Assembly (NCBI GenBank): GCA_964625525.1
Contig: CAZVEE010000017.1
Location: 1 to 49,194, forward strand
DNA from: CAZVEE01 sp964625525
Lineage (GTDB): Bacteria; Pseudomonadota; Alphaproteobacteria; JAJFIK01
DNA length: 49,194 nt
Direction of reading: 5' to 3'
Part shown: in pieces, positions 27,339 to 36,221 of the stretch
Layout: the number at the start of each line of letters is the position of its first letter
Numbering within the stretch: position 1 is the stretch's first letter
The notes under the pieces: generated by a model
Database searches by the model: none
What the model saw: the letters and a program-made list of their open reading frames with translations, nothing else
What the model was told of the DNA's origin: nothing
Translations under genes and position numbers: made by a program

Positions 27339-29036
27339 TTATGCCTCACCTTGCACGCGGGCGGATTGGGGAAACAACATATCAATGAAGCGCTGAGCGG
27401 TGGGTTGCGGTTCGTGATTGGCGAGCCCCGGGCGTTCATTGGCCTCGATGATCACATAATCGGGTTCGTCCACTGCCGGGACCAGGAAATCGAACCCCAC
27501 AACGGGAATATTGAGAGCCCGTGCCGCCCGTTCGGCGGCCGCGGCGAGGGTGGGGTGCAGCGCGGCGGTCACGTCGTGAATGGTTCCGCCGGTGTGCAGA
27601 TTGGCCGTCTTGCGCACAGCCAGCGTCAGCCCCGGCTCCAGCACACTGGTCAGGTCAAAGCCGCTCGTGGCGACGACGCGTCGGGTTTCCGCATCAAGCG
27701 GAATACTGCTTTCCCCGCCGGTGGCGGCGCGGCGGCGCCGGCTTTGGCGGTCAATCAGGTCCGCGACCGTGCTGGTGCCATCCCCGACCACTGTCGCCGG
27801 GCGGCGTTGAGCGGCCGCCACGGTCATGAAATCGATGACAATGATGCGCAGGTCGTCACCGTGACAAAATTCTTCCAGAAGGACCCGGTCATGGACGGCG
27901 CGGGCGGCGTCAATGGCGCGGGCCATTTCCGTCTGAGTCCGGACATCGACGGTGATGCCGGCGCCTTGTTCACCGCGCGCCGGCTTAACCACGATGCGTC
28001 CGTGACGGTCCAGGAAGGCGGCGTTGTCGGCGCCCGAGCCCACATCCGTCTGATCGGGCACGCGCAGATCGTGGGCCGCGAGAAGGCGGCGGGTCAGGGC
28101 TTTGTCATCGCAGCGTTGCAAAGCCACGGCGGAGGTGAGTTCGCACAGGGACTCGCGGCAGGCAATGCGCCGTCCACCGAGCATCAAGGTAAAGAGATTT
28201 GCCTCCTCATCCTCGATCTCCACACCGATCCCGCGCCGCCGCGCCTCATTGATGATGATTTGAGCATAAGGGTTCAGGCGGGCTTCCGGTTGGGGTGCCG
28301 TATAAAGCCGTTCATTGATTGGGTTTTTGTATTTCAAGGTGAATGTCTGCACGCGAACAAAGCCCGTCTTCTCATAAAGGGCGATGGCGCGAGTGTTGTC
28401 GTGCATGACGCTCAGGTCCATGAAGGAGCGTCCGCGCGCTTTGTAGTGGCCAGCCAGGAAATGCACCAGCGCTTCACCCACCCGCTGCACCCGGCATTGG
28501 GGGTCGACGGCAAGGCCCCAGAGGCTTGAGCCATTCCCAGGATCATTAAACGCGCGCTTGTGATCGACACCCATCACGGTGCCGACGATATCACCCGTTT
28601 CCAGATCCTGGGCCACGAAATAGCCGAGCCGCAGAGCGTCTCGATTGCGTACCAGAAAGTCCGACGGGATTGGCACCATTTGGTGCTTAGCGAAAATGTG
28701 GTTGATCGCGCCCGCATCGGACCGGGTGGTGGCCGGGCGCACCACAATGCCGTCGAGCTGTGTGTCCGGCGGTTCATAGCGGGCAAGGTCCAGGCGGTAG
28801 GTGTGGGAGGGGTCGAGAAAAATATCCTGCGGCGCGAGCGACAGCGCCACATGAGGCTCTTCCACATAGATGGCGATGTCGCGATCGTCTTCGGTTTCCT
28901 GGCGGAGGATCTCGACGATGTCGTTCACGGACTCGAAGGTGTTACCGAAGATCAACCGGCCCCAGCCCACATGCAGGGTCGCCATGGAGTCCATGGCTTC
29001 GGAGCGTTCATCCCCACTCAGATTATCGGATGTCAT
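27339..29036 (-). CDS. ngg: N-acetylglutaminylglutamine synthetase (GNAT plus ATP-grasp)
   Basis: About 565 residues from the ATG at 29036. An N-terminal lead is followed by a GNAT acetyltransferase at about 90-240 (SLWGLAVDPQCRVQRVGEAL, the acetyl-CoA loop) and an ATP-grasp ligase at about 310-555 (VVKPARGEQGAGI, LLEEFCHGDDLRIIVID, EANERPGLANH). This fusion acetylates a glutamine and joins it to another to give the dipeptide that the amidotransferase then amidates. A longer reading from 29135 exists, but it would run deep inside asnO; the 29036 start overlaps the asnO stop by 14 bases, as expected for coupled translation. Confidence 0.93.
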   Translation of the reverse strand: MTSDNLSGDERSEAMDSMATLHVGWGRLIFGNTFESVNDIVEILRQETEDDRDIAIYVEEPHVALSLAPQDIFLDPSHTYRLDLARYEPPDTQLDGIVVRPATTRSDAGAINHIFAKHQMVPIPSDFLVRNRDALRLGYFVAQDLETGDIVGTVMGVDHKRAFNDPGNGSSLWGLAVDPQCRVQRVGEALVHFLAGHYKARGRSFMDLSVMHDNTRAIALYEKTGFVRVQTFTLKYKNPINERLYTAPQPEARLNPYAQIIINEARRRGIGVEIEDEEANLFTLMLGGRRIACRESLCELTSAVALQRCDDKALTRRLLAAHDLRVPDQTDVGSGADNAAFLDRHGRIVVKPARGEQGAGITVDVRTQTEMARAIDAARAVHDRVLLEEFCHGDDLRIIVIDFMTVAAAQRRPATVVGDGTSTVADLIDRQSRRRRAATGGESSIPLDAETRRVVATSGFDLTSVLEPGLTLAVRKTANLHTGGTIHDVTAALHPTLAAAAERAARALNIPVVGFDFLVPAVDEPDYVIIEANERPGLANHEPQPTAQRFIDMLFPQSARVQGEA

Positions 29037-30801
29037 GGACCTGAAGCCATAATTCGAGGAGGGCGAGCTGCCACACTTTGGAGCCGCGCAGGGGCGTGAT
29101 GTGAGCGTTGGGATCTTGGAGCAGGCTGTCCACATAAGGGCGTTGGAACAAGGTGCGTGACCGTGCTTCCGGAGTATTCAGGGTTTCGCGGACGAAGTCG
29201 AGCACATCGCCTTCCAGATGTTTCAGCGCCGGCACGGGGAAATAGCCCTTTGGCCGGTCGATGACGGCGCGCGGAATAACCCGGCGCCCGGCCGCTTTCA
29301 AGACGCCCTTGCCGTCATCGGCCAGTTTGAGCGTGTTGGGCATGGCGGCGGCCATTTCGACCACATCGTGATCGAGGAAAGGGACCCGCGCCTCCAAACC
29401 CCAGGCCATAGTCATGTTGTCCACCCGTTTCACCGGATCATCGACCAGCATCACGTGCTGGTCCATACGCAGGGCCTTGTCGAGAGACCCGGGTGCGCCG
29501 GGGGCGGCAAAGCGGTCGCGGATGAAGGCGCCCGCATGGTCGGGACCGTGGAAGGCGGGATCGACGGCGCGCTGGTATTCGTCGTGATCCCGGTCGCGAA
29601 AGACGCGCCCGTATTCCGTCACCGGATCGTCACTATGCTGCAAGGGGGGATACCAGTGATAGCCGGCGAAAATCTCGTCAGCACCCTGTCCCGACTGTAC
29701 CACTTTCAGGTGTTTAGCCACTTCTTGGGAGAGCAGGAAAAAGCCGATGGCGTCGTGGCTAACCATGGGCTCGGCCATGGCGGCGACGCAATCGCGCAAG
29801 GAGGGGAGCAGGCGGGTACGGCTATCCACATGGATTTTGTGATGCTCGGTGGCGTAGTGCTGAGCGATGATATCCGAGTACTGAAATTCATCACCAGCCT
29901 CGCCACCGATAGTCTCGAAGCCGACGGAGAAGGTGTTGAGGCCGGTCTGGCCTTCCTCGGCCAAAAGGCCAACAATGAGACTGGAGTCCAAACCGCCAGA
30001 CAAGAGGACGCCCACGGGCACGTCCGCCACTAGGCGCCGGCGCACCGCCGCGCGGAGTGTCTCCAAGGTGCGGTCTTCCCAGTCGCGCGCGCTGAGGTTC
30101 TGGTCCTCGGGCCGCTCGCCATGGGTCACGGTCCAATAGCTGCGTTCGTGCCAGGTGCCATCGGCATCAACGTCCACAATGGTCGCGGGCGGGACTTTCC
30201 GGATCCCGCGCAAAATCGTCCAGGGTGCGGGCACGACCGCATGAAAGGTCATGTAGAAATTCAGGGCTTCCGGGTCGAGGCTTGTATCCACGCCACCGGC
30301 TTTCAGAAGGGCTGGCAAGGACGAAGCGAACAAAAGGTTATCCGCATGCGGTGCATAGTAGAGTGGCTTGATGCCAAGGCGGTCGCGCGCCAAAGTCAGG
30401 CGGGCGCGCTGCGTGTCCCAGACCGCGAAAGCGAACATGCCATAAAACCGGCGGACACAATCAGGGCCCCAGGCATGAAACGCCTTCAGGATCACTTCGG
30501 TGTCGCCGGTGGAAAAGAAGCTGTAGCCGAGCGCGGTCAACTCGCGGCGCAGGTCCGGATAATTGTAGAGGCAGCCATTGAAGACAACGGTGAGGCCAAG
30601 GGCACTGTCCACCATGGGCTGCGCGGCCCGGTCGCTGAGATCGATGATTTTCAAGCGCCGATGGCCGAATGCCACGGGGCCTTGCGCCCAAAGGCCGGAT
30701 CCGTCGGGACCGCGCGGGGCCATGTGTCCGGTCATGCGCGCGACGGCGCCGGTGTCTGCAAATCCTCCGTCAAGGCGAAGGGCGCCTGCGAGGCCACACA
30801 T
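29023..30801 (-). CDS. asnO: NAGGN amidotransferase, asparagine-synthetase-like
   Basis: 592 residues from the ATG at 30801, giving MCGLAG with the catalytic Cys2 exposed after Met removal; the longer frame from 30918 would bury it. A class II glutamine amidotransferase domain (FNGCLYNYPDLR, TGDTEVILKAF) is followed by an AsnB-like synthetase domain with the PPi loop LSGGLDSSLIVG near residue 260. In this trio the enzyme amidates N-acetylglutaminylglutamine to NAGGN, a compatible solute made under osmotic stress (shown in Sinorhizobium and Pseudomonas). GGAG lies 5 bases before the ATG, and a strong promoter lies about 90 bases upstream. Confidence 0.94.
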   Translation of the reverse strand: MCGLAGALRLDGGFADTGAVARMTGHMAPRGPDGSGLWAQGPVAFGHRRLKIIDLSDRAAQPMVDSALGLTVVFNGCLYNYPDLRRELTALGYSFFSTGDTEVILKAFHAWGPDCVRRFYGMFAFAVWDTQRARLTLARDRLGIKPLYYAPHADNLLFASSLPALLKAGGVDTSLDPEALNFYMTFHAVVPAPWTILRGIRKVPPATIVDVDADGTWHERSYWTVTHGERPEDQNLSARDWEDRTLETLRAAVRRRLVADVPVGVLLSGGLDSSLIVGLLAEEGQTGLNTFSVGFETIGGEAGDEFQYSDIIAQHYATEHHKIHVDSRTRLLPSLRDCVAAMAEPMVSHDAIGFFLLSQEVAKHLKVVQSGQGADEIFAGYHWYPPLQHSDDPVTEYGRVFRDRDHDEYQRAVDPAFHGPDHAGAFIRDRFAAPGAPGSLDKALRMDQHVMLVDDPVKRVDNMTMAWGLEARVPFLDHDVVEMAAAMPNTLKLADDGKGVLKAAGRRVIPRAVIDRPKGYFPVPALKHLEGDVLDFVRETLNTPEARSRTLFQRPYVDSLLQDPNAHITPLRGSKVWQLALLELWLQVHDIR

Positions 30802-30890
30802 GGAAACTCCTGACTGCGACGTATGGGCTCGGTGCAGTGCTCTGCCTACGTCGTTTTGATCTTTGTGGGAATGAGTTGGCCGGTAGGGGC

Positions 30891-30918
30891 AATATAGCGC
30901 GTCTGGACAATCAGTCAA
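30891..30918 (-). promoter_or_regulatory. Promoter of the NAGGN operon
   Basis: On the minus strand TTGACT (30913-30918) and TATATT (30891-30896) are separated by 16 bases. It is the best sigma-70-type match I found in the window and lies between the hydroxylase stop and asnO, so the osmolyte trio can be transcribed separately. The leader would be about 83 bases and contains a GACGTA...TACGTC inverted repeat. Confidence 0.7.
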
Positions 30919-30930
30919 ACCGGCGCGCGT

Positions 30931-31635
30931 TCAGCGGGTATCCCCCGGGCGATGCAGAATGGGGGCCGGGCCGATCCAGCCGGGATCGGGCAGATATTCC
31001 AGCATCAGATTGATGCGCGGCGTTTGCCCTCGGTTTTGGACGCCGTGGGTCCATCGGTTGTTGAAATCATAGGCAGTTCCCGGCGTCATGGTGAAAGAAG
31101 CATCACCCACCGTGTACAGACAGTCCGGGGAGTGGCTTAAGGCCACGTGAATGCGGTGTGCTCGTTTGGCCATATCCTGTCCATCCACATGCGGTGCGAT
31201 GACCGCGCCGGCGGGCAGGCGCACGAACAAGGCCCGGGTCAGGGTGCCACGAGGATGGGGATCAATGGCGCCGACCACGTCCAGAATCAAGGGCAGCAGC
31301 ATGTCCTGCCAGCGATACCAGTCAGCGAAGGTGTAGATCCAAGTATAGCCGAAGCGTTCTTCCAACACAGGAAGAAGGGGGGTGGGATCCCGGCCATTGC
31401 GCCGGGCCCAATCGACCAAGGAATGGGGCAGGGTCGGGAAGCCGCGTTTGGAGGCCTTGGGCGTCCAGTCATGGCGCAGGACGATGGACTGGGCGGTGTC
31501 ATGCGGGCCACCGGCGAGCGACGCCCGACGAATGGGGCGCGCGGTCCAGTCGTCTTCGCTCAGCGCCAGCGCAGCCTGGATTAAGGGCGCACAGTCGAGC
31601 CGGCCCAGTTCGCGATAGGGGACACCGATATCCAT
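30931..31635 (-). CDS. Aspartyl/asparaginyl beta-hydroxylase-domain protein
   Basis: 234 residues. The 2-oxoglutarate-dependent oxygenase fold shows the iron facial elements H149-V-D151 in IAPHVDGQ, the distal His197 in NNRWTHGVQN and the 2-oxoglutarate-binding Arg207 in TPRINLML, matching the Asp_Arg_Hydrox family. Such enzymes hydroxylate Asp or Asn in proteins or act on small molecules. No signal peptide. A strong AGGAGG lies 12 bases before the ATG, and the TPR gene ends only 21 bases upstream, so the two probably share a transcript. The substrate is unknown; the TPR partner could present it. Confidence 0.88.
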   Translation of the reverse strand: MDIGVPYRELGRLDCAPLIQAALALSEDDWTARPIRRASLAGGPHDTAQSIVLRHDWTPKASKRGFPTLPHSLVDWARRNGRDPTPLLPVLEERFGYTWIYTFADWYRWQDMLLPLILDVVGAIDPHPRGTLTRALFVRLPAGAVIAPHVDGQDMAKRAHRIHVALSHSPDCLYTVGDASFTMTPGTAYDFNNRWTHGVQNRGQTPRINLMLEYLPDPGWIGPAPILHRPGDTR

Positions 31636-31656
31636 GCGGTCTTTATTCCTCCTGGC

Positions 31657-33564
31657 TCAGGCCGGACAGCCGGTTTGCGTGAACAGGGCCTGTGCATCGT
31701 TTTCGGCCTCCTCCAGGCCCCTTTCCCGCTCCAGCGCGGCAGAAGCGGCCAGAAAGGTGCAGGCATCAGCCGTCTGGCCCTGATCGATCGCCATTAACGC
31801 GCGATTATACAAGGTACTGGCCATGCCGTCCGGACTGCCTAACTCTTCGAAGAGATCATAAGTGCGGGCAAAGAGCCGGTCCGCTTCCCCAGCATTGCCC
31901 CGGGTCGCGGCCAGATTGCCGAGCGCCATCACATTGGTGGCCTGACGTTCCAGGCTGCGAATGCTTTCAGCGATGGCAAGGGCGCGGATGAACAGATCTT
32001 CCGCCTCGTCATAGCGGCTCTGTTGCAAGGCGATATTGCCCAAGCCCGTCAACACCACGGTCTGGCGGTCCGCATTGCCCATGGCTTCATAAAGCGCCAG
32101 CGCGCGCTCATAGTAGCCGCTCGCGGTGTCGAGCGCGCCGCGCTCCAGTGCGACGCCGCCCAGATTACTCAGGATAACGGCTTGGCCGCCGCGGCTCTCC
32201 ATACGCTCAAACATGATGAGCGCGCGCAGAAAGTAAGTCTCGGCCGCGTCGTAGGTGTCGCGCAGCCATTCCACAATACCCAGACGGGCCAGATTGTTGG
32301 CGATGGAGGGGTCGGATTGCAGGACCTGGGCGGTGGCCAAGGCGCGTTCGAAATAGTCCGCAGCGGCATCGTAGTCATTCCGGGTGAGCGCCACATTGCC
32401 CAGATTGCCCAGCACCACAGCCTCGTTTCGCTGATCGCCCAAGGCCCGAGTGAGCCCCAGGGCGCGCTCGAAATAGGCCGCGGCCTCGGTCAGGCGGCCG
32501 CGGCTGCGCTCCAGATTGCCCAGATTGTTGAGCATGGTGATTTGGCCTCCCCGGTGGCCGGTCTCCTCGAACAGGGCGAGAGCTTCCTGGTAGCGCATCT
32601 CAGCCCGATCGGGGTTGCCCAGATTGCGCGCCAAAACACCCTGATTGGCGAGCACTGCTGCCTCCATATCCTTGTCACCGCCCTGGCGGGCGAGAGCGAG
32701 GGCGCGATCAAGGTGACGGCTGGCGGTTTGCAGGTCACCACGCATGAGGGCGATGGTCCCCAGCTCTTGGTAGTCGGCGGCCAGGTCCGTGGGAGCCTGC
32801 CGGGGTGTGTCCAGAGCCAAGGCCTCGCGCACCAGGGCTTCAGCGGTATCGAAATCCCCGGCGAGGGACTCCAGGCGGGCGAGCCGGCGCAAGGCCACCC
32901 CTTGCCAGCGGATGTCGTCTTCAGCGCGCGCCAGGGTCAACATGGTCTCGAAACACGTGCGCGCCTCGGCCAAGCGGCCCAGGCGTTGATACAGGGCGCC
33001 GAGCTGACGCCAGGCTTCCAGATGCGCGGGATCAAGCCGGCGGGCGGTTTCGTATCGGGTGATGGCCGCGTCCGTGTCCAACCAGAAATCAAGGGACCCG
33101 AGGAGCCCATGGGCGCGGGCGGCCTCGCGGCGATCGGCAGCGCTGGCGTTCGGGCTGTCGGCGGCAAGCGTGGCGATGATATCGAGCAGCAGGACGCGGG
33201 CATCCTCGCCGCGCCCTGCTGCCATCAATGTGAGCGCTTCGCGAAATCGCGGATCTTCGGCGTTATTGGCGGCGCGGATCTGGCGCAACACGGAATCGCG
33301 ACAATCCCGGGCCGCGTCGCCCCGGTGGCCTTGCTCCTCGCACAGACGCGACGCGAGCCGCTCCACGGTCTGGGGGCTCAAGGGCGTGCCGGAAATGCCG
33401 AAAAACTGGAAAATGCCGAGAACGGCGGCGCCAAAGCCGATGACGGCGGCGAGGGCGCCCCAGTGGATCGTCACCTCGCCCTGGCGCCGCCAAATCAACA
33501 CCGCCAGGACGATCACAATGACGATCGTTGCCGCTAGAAGCCCTAGTCCCAGATAGCTGGCCAT
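31657..33564 (-). CDS. Membrane-anchored tetratricopeptide-repeat protein
   Basis: 635 residues. Two N-terminal membrane helices (about 5-24 and 36-57) are followed by a segment with a CEEQGHRGDAARDC Cys pair (about residues 74-87), then about ten TPR units, most of the 40-residue TPR_12 type with LGN(L/I)A repeats, up to about residue 610. The repeat is also visible in the DNA as a 120-base periodicity. TPR arrays bind peptides or partner proteins; the helices would place it at the inner membrane. GAGGGGA precedes the ATG at 33564. It is transcribed with the hydroxylase gene. No enzymatic domain is present. Confidence 0.88.
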   Translation of the reverse strand: MASYLGLGLLAATIVIVIVLAVLIWRRQGEVTIHWGALAAVIGFGAAVLGIFQFFGISGTPLSPQTVERLASRLCEEQGHRGDAARDCRDSVLRQIRAANNAEDPRFREALTLMAAGRGEDARVLLLDIIATLAADSPNASAADRREAARAHGLLGSLDFWLDTDAAITRYETARRLDPAHLEAWRQLGALYQRLGRLAEARTCFETMLTLARAEDDIRWQGVALRRLARLESLAGDFDTAEALVREALALDTPRQAPTDLAADYQELGTIALMRGDLQTASRHLDRALALARQGGDKDMEAAVLANQGVLARNLGNPDRAEMRYQEALALFEETGHRGGQITMLNNLGNLERSRGRLTEAAAYFERALGLTRALGDQRNEAVVLGNLGNVALTRNDYDAAADYFERALATAQVLQSDPSIANNLARLGIVEWLRDTYDAAETYFLRALIMFERMESRGGQAVILSNLGGVALERGALDTASGYYERALALYEAMGNADRQTVVLTGLGNIALQQSRYDEAEDLFIRALAIAESIRSLERQATNVMALGNLAATRGNAGEADRLFARTYDLFEELGSPDGMASTLYNRALMAIDQGQTADACTFLAASAALERERGLEEAENDAQALFTQTGCPA

Positions 33565-33757
33565 TTCCGATCCCCTCGGACCGACCCTTTTGGGCTGTCC
33601 CGCCTATGGCTCCGGCCCTGGCGTGCTTTTGGCCGGGTGCTCCACCTCTTTATGTACCGTATCGCGAGCCTCCAGCGCCAGGGGGCACCCCGCTCGTGCG
33701 GGTTCATGTTTTCTCAAAAAGGGGGGCGCACACTGCCTCCTTTCCCAATGAGGAAGA

Positions 33758-35632
33758 GTGTGCCCTGGTGCCATGGCCGATGCCTTCAGCACAGAGCGGG
33801 CCGGTTCAGGGCATCAGGCCCAGGAAATCGCCTTGCGCACCACCATCGGGGTGGTGGTCGACGAGTTGCCCATTCGGGTGGTCTCGGCCATCTGGGTGTG
33901 TCTGACGATGGCGGTCTTGGCCGATTGGCGGCTCGCCGTGGCCTGGTTGAGCGTGTCCGCGGTGACCGAAGCGCTGGAGGTGCTGACCTATCGCGGGGCC
34001 GGGCGGTCGGATGGGCCATTGGCCCGGTGGATCCCGCGGTTGTGTGTGGTGACGGCCGTGTCGGCGCTCGTCTATGCTGCGCCGGCCTTGGTTTTTGCCA
34101 CACTGGACCTCAGTTTCGCGGGGTTTCTGGCGGCGGGCTATATTCTGGGCTCTATCCTGCATCTGAATGCCCATTACAGCCATGTGCGGGCCATTTGGTT
34201 CGCGGCCGCACTGCCGAATATTCTCTATTTCGCGCTGGCGGCCTTCATCATGGTGGAAGGCAGCGCCTATGATCGGGCGGAGGTCTATCTGATTGTCATG
34301 CTGTCGGTGATGCTGTTCATCACTGGCATGGTGACGAATTTCCGCGGCCAGCTGGCGGTGCACCGGCGGTTGGGACAGGCAACAGCGGATGCGCTGGCCC
34401 ATGGCCAAGCGGTGCAGCAGGCGAGCGAGGCCAAGTCCCAATTTCTGGCCAATACCAGCCATGAGGTGCGCACGCCTCTCAATGGTATTCTCGGCATGGC
34501 GCAGGTGCTGGCGCAAAGCCGTCTATCGCCGGAGCAGCAAGGGCAGGTGGAGACGATCCTGGATTCCGGGCGCACGCTGCTTGCCATTCTCAACGATGTG
34601 CTGGACCTGTCGAAAATCGAAGCCGGGCGCATGGACCTGGCCCCGGTGGACCAAGACCTGCGTGGCGTGCTCGCGCGTGTGTGCAGCTTGTGGCGGGTGA
34701 AGGCGGAGGAAAAGGGGCTCGCGTTTCGGCTCAGTGTGGAGGAGAGCGTGCCGGCGCTGCTGCATTTCGATCCGGTGCGGGTGCGCCAGTGTGTGTCGAA
34801 CCTGGTTTCGAATGCGATCAAATTCACCGAGCGCGGAGCAATCGAGATCCGTGTGCGGAGCGAGAGCCGCGACGAGGCGGGGCCGTGCATTGCCATCACC
34901 GTCGAAGACACTGGCGCCGGCATGGCGCCGGAGACACTGGAGCGGCTTTTCCGGCCCTTTATGCAAGCGGACGAGTCTACCTCGCGCCGTTTCGGTGGCA
35001 CGGGCTTGGGGCTGTCCATCAGCCGGGAGTTGGCGCGGCTCATGGGTGGGGACCTGACCGCCACGAGCATTTTAGATCAAGGGTCCACATTCACTTTTAC
35101 GTTCCAGGCCGGTGTCGTGACGGCCCAGGCGCCGGACACTGCCGATCACCCGTTTGGGTCGCAAGCGGAAGGTCACAGTGCCATTGTGGCGCCGGGTGCG
35201 CCGTTGAAAGTGCTCCTGGTTGATGACAACCGCATCAACCGTCAGGTCGCGCGCTTGTTCCTGCGGGCGTTCTCCGCGGATGTCCGTGAGGCGGAGAATG
35301 GGCAGGAGGCACTTGATCATCTTGATACTGAGCGCTTTGATTTGGTGTTGCTCGACATGCATATGCCGGTCATGGACGGGCCGGAGACGATCCGCCGGAT
35401 TCGCAGTGACGGCCACTCCTATGCCCAGGTGCCGGTTGTCGCTTTGACAGCCGACGCCATGGTGCAGGACCGCGAACGGTACTTGGCCATGGGGCTTGAT
35501 GGTTATCTGTCCAAGCCGCTGGGTATGCGCGAGTTGTCCACGGAAATTGCCCGCCAATGCCCGCACCTGCGCGAAACCCCGGAGGCCGCCCAGGAAGCGG
35601 GCACAGCAGCGCCCGCCAGCCTGGCCTCTTAG
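33758..35632 (+). CDS. Membrane-bound hybrid histidine kinase with receiver
   Basis: 624 residues from the GTG at 33758; an ATG at 33773 is an alternative start five codons in. Six hydrophobic helices (about 40-195) form a membrane sensor unlike PAS, then HisKA with His235 in NTSHEVRTPLNG, the ATPase boxes NLVSNAIKFT, DTGAGM and GGTGLGLSISREL, and a receiver (about 480-600) with the phospho-acceptor Asp533 in LLDMHMPVMDG and YLSKPLG. It is divergent from the TPR gene and has no adjacent regulator. GAGGAA lies upstream of the GTG, which slightly favours it. A 10-base-pair stem-loop follows the stop. Confidence 0.9.
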   Translation: MCPGAMADAFSTERAGSGHQAQEIALRTTIGVVVDELPIRVVSAIWVCLTMAVLADWRLAVAWLSVSAVTEALEVLTYRGAGRSDGPLARWIPRLCVVTAVSALVYAAPALVFATLDLSFAGFLAAGYILGSILHLNAHYSHVRAIWFAAALPNILYFALAAFIMVEGSAYDRAEVYLIVMLSVMLFITGMVTNFRGQLAVHRRLGQATADALAHGQAVQQASEAKSQFLANTSHEVRTPLNGILGMAQVLAQSRLSPEQQGQVETILDSGRTLLAILNDVLDLSKIEAGRMDLAPVDQDLRGVLARVCSLWRVKAEEKGLAFRLSVEESVPALLHFDPVRVRQCVSNLVSNAIKFTERGAIEIRVRSESRDEAGPCIAITVEDTGAGMAPETLERLFRPFMQADESTSRRFGGTGLGLSISRELARLMGGDLTATSILDQGSTFTFTFQAGVVTAQAPDTADHPFGSQAEGHSAIVAPGAPLKVLLVDDNRINRQVARLFLRAFSADVREAENGQEALDHLDTERFDLVLLDMHMPVMDGPETIRRIRSDGHSYAQVPVVALTADAMVQDRERYLAMGLDGYLSKPLGMRELSTEIARQCPHLRETPEAAQEAGTAAPASLAS

Positions 35633-35633
35633 T

Positions 35634-35667
35634 GCCGTTTCAATGATCTGGTTGCCCTTGAAACGGC
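35634..35667. terminator. Stem-loop after the membrane hybrid kinase gene
   Basis: Perfect 10-base arms GCCGTTTCAA and TTGAAACGGC enclose a 14-base loop, starting two bases after the TAG stop. No T-run follows, so it is a weak or factor-dependent terminator or an RNA-stabilising hairpin. A second stem (11 pairs, one G-U) at 35727-35753 overlaps the end of the convergent gene. Confidence 0.5.
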
Positions 35668-35728
35668 TCTCGGGACTATGGGTACCATCGGCATCGTCCA
35701 TCGTCAGGCGTAACACGCACCCGGCTGG

Positions 35729-36151
35729 TCAGCGGCGCAAGACGCCGCTGGCCAGGACCGGGATCAGATAAGTCACGATGTACAGCGTGTTTGGAATGAC
35801 ATTCATGGCAAAGCCCGTAGCCACCGACAGGGCGCTATCGAGAAGATACCAAACCAGCGCACTGGCTGTAATCAGTATCCAGACGGAGCGGGCGGCCGCG
35901 TGATCCAGGTGATCGGTAGCGCGGATGGCGGCGAGCAGGGTGAGGCACCAGCCGATGGTGATCGGTCCCATGATTGCGAAGCTAAACCGCAGCGTGGGCG
36001 TGAATTCTGGCTCAATCCCACCGCCGATAATGCTGAGCAGGAGACGTATCGGCTCACTCGTTGCCTCCAGCGCGCCGCCCGTGAGAATAATCCCGAATAG
36101 TCCGATTGACAGGCACCACAGTGTCATCCAGATGCGCCAGAGTCCCGTCAT
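35729..36151 (-). CDS. Hypothetical four-helix membrane protein
   Basis: 140 residues with four membrane helices (about 8-28, 55-77, 88-108, 115-135) and no other motif. GGGAGGGACA lies directly before the ATG. It is transcribed away from the TetR-type gene and shares its palindromic operator region, the usual arrangement for a regulator and the gene it controls. Small membrane proteins in this arrangement are often drug- or lipid-stress-related, but I do not recognise this one. Confidence 0.7.
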   Translation of the reverse strand: MTGLWRIWMTLWCLSIGLFGIILTGGALEATSEPIRLLLSIIGGGIEPEFTPTLRFSFAIMGPITIGWCLTLLAAIRATDHLDHAAARSVWILITASALVWYLLDSALSVATGFAMNVIPNTLYIVTYLIPVLASGVLRR

Positions 36152-36169
36152 TGTCCCTCCCTTTGTCTT

Positions 36170-36214
36170 TGTAGCGATTGCTACATTTGTAATCCGCGCC
36201 GGCTCTGATTACAA
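36170..36214. promoter_or_regulatory. Two palindromic operators between the TetR and membrane-protein genes
   Basis: TGTAGC-GATT-GCTACA at 36170-36185 and TTGTAATC-N12-GATTACAA at 36187-36214 are perfect inverted repeats that share TGTA/TACA ends. The second ends 7 bases before the TetR start, so the regulator could repress both directions by binding here. Confidence 0.65.
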
Positions 36215-36221
36215 GGGCGCC

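Noticed and set aside
27351..28529. 392-codon plus-strand frame
   Set aside because: Opposite ngg, whose GNAT and ATP-grasp motifs are unambiguous.
31657..33564. 120-base periodic repeats, considered as a CRISPR-like or tandem-repeat array
   Set aside because: The periodicity is the 40-residue TPR unit of a coding sequence; repeats are degenerate and have no spacers.
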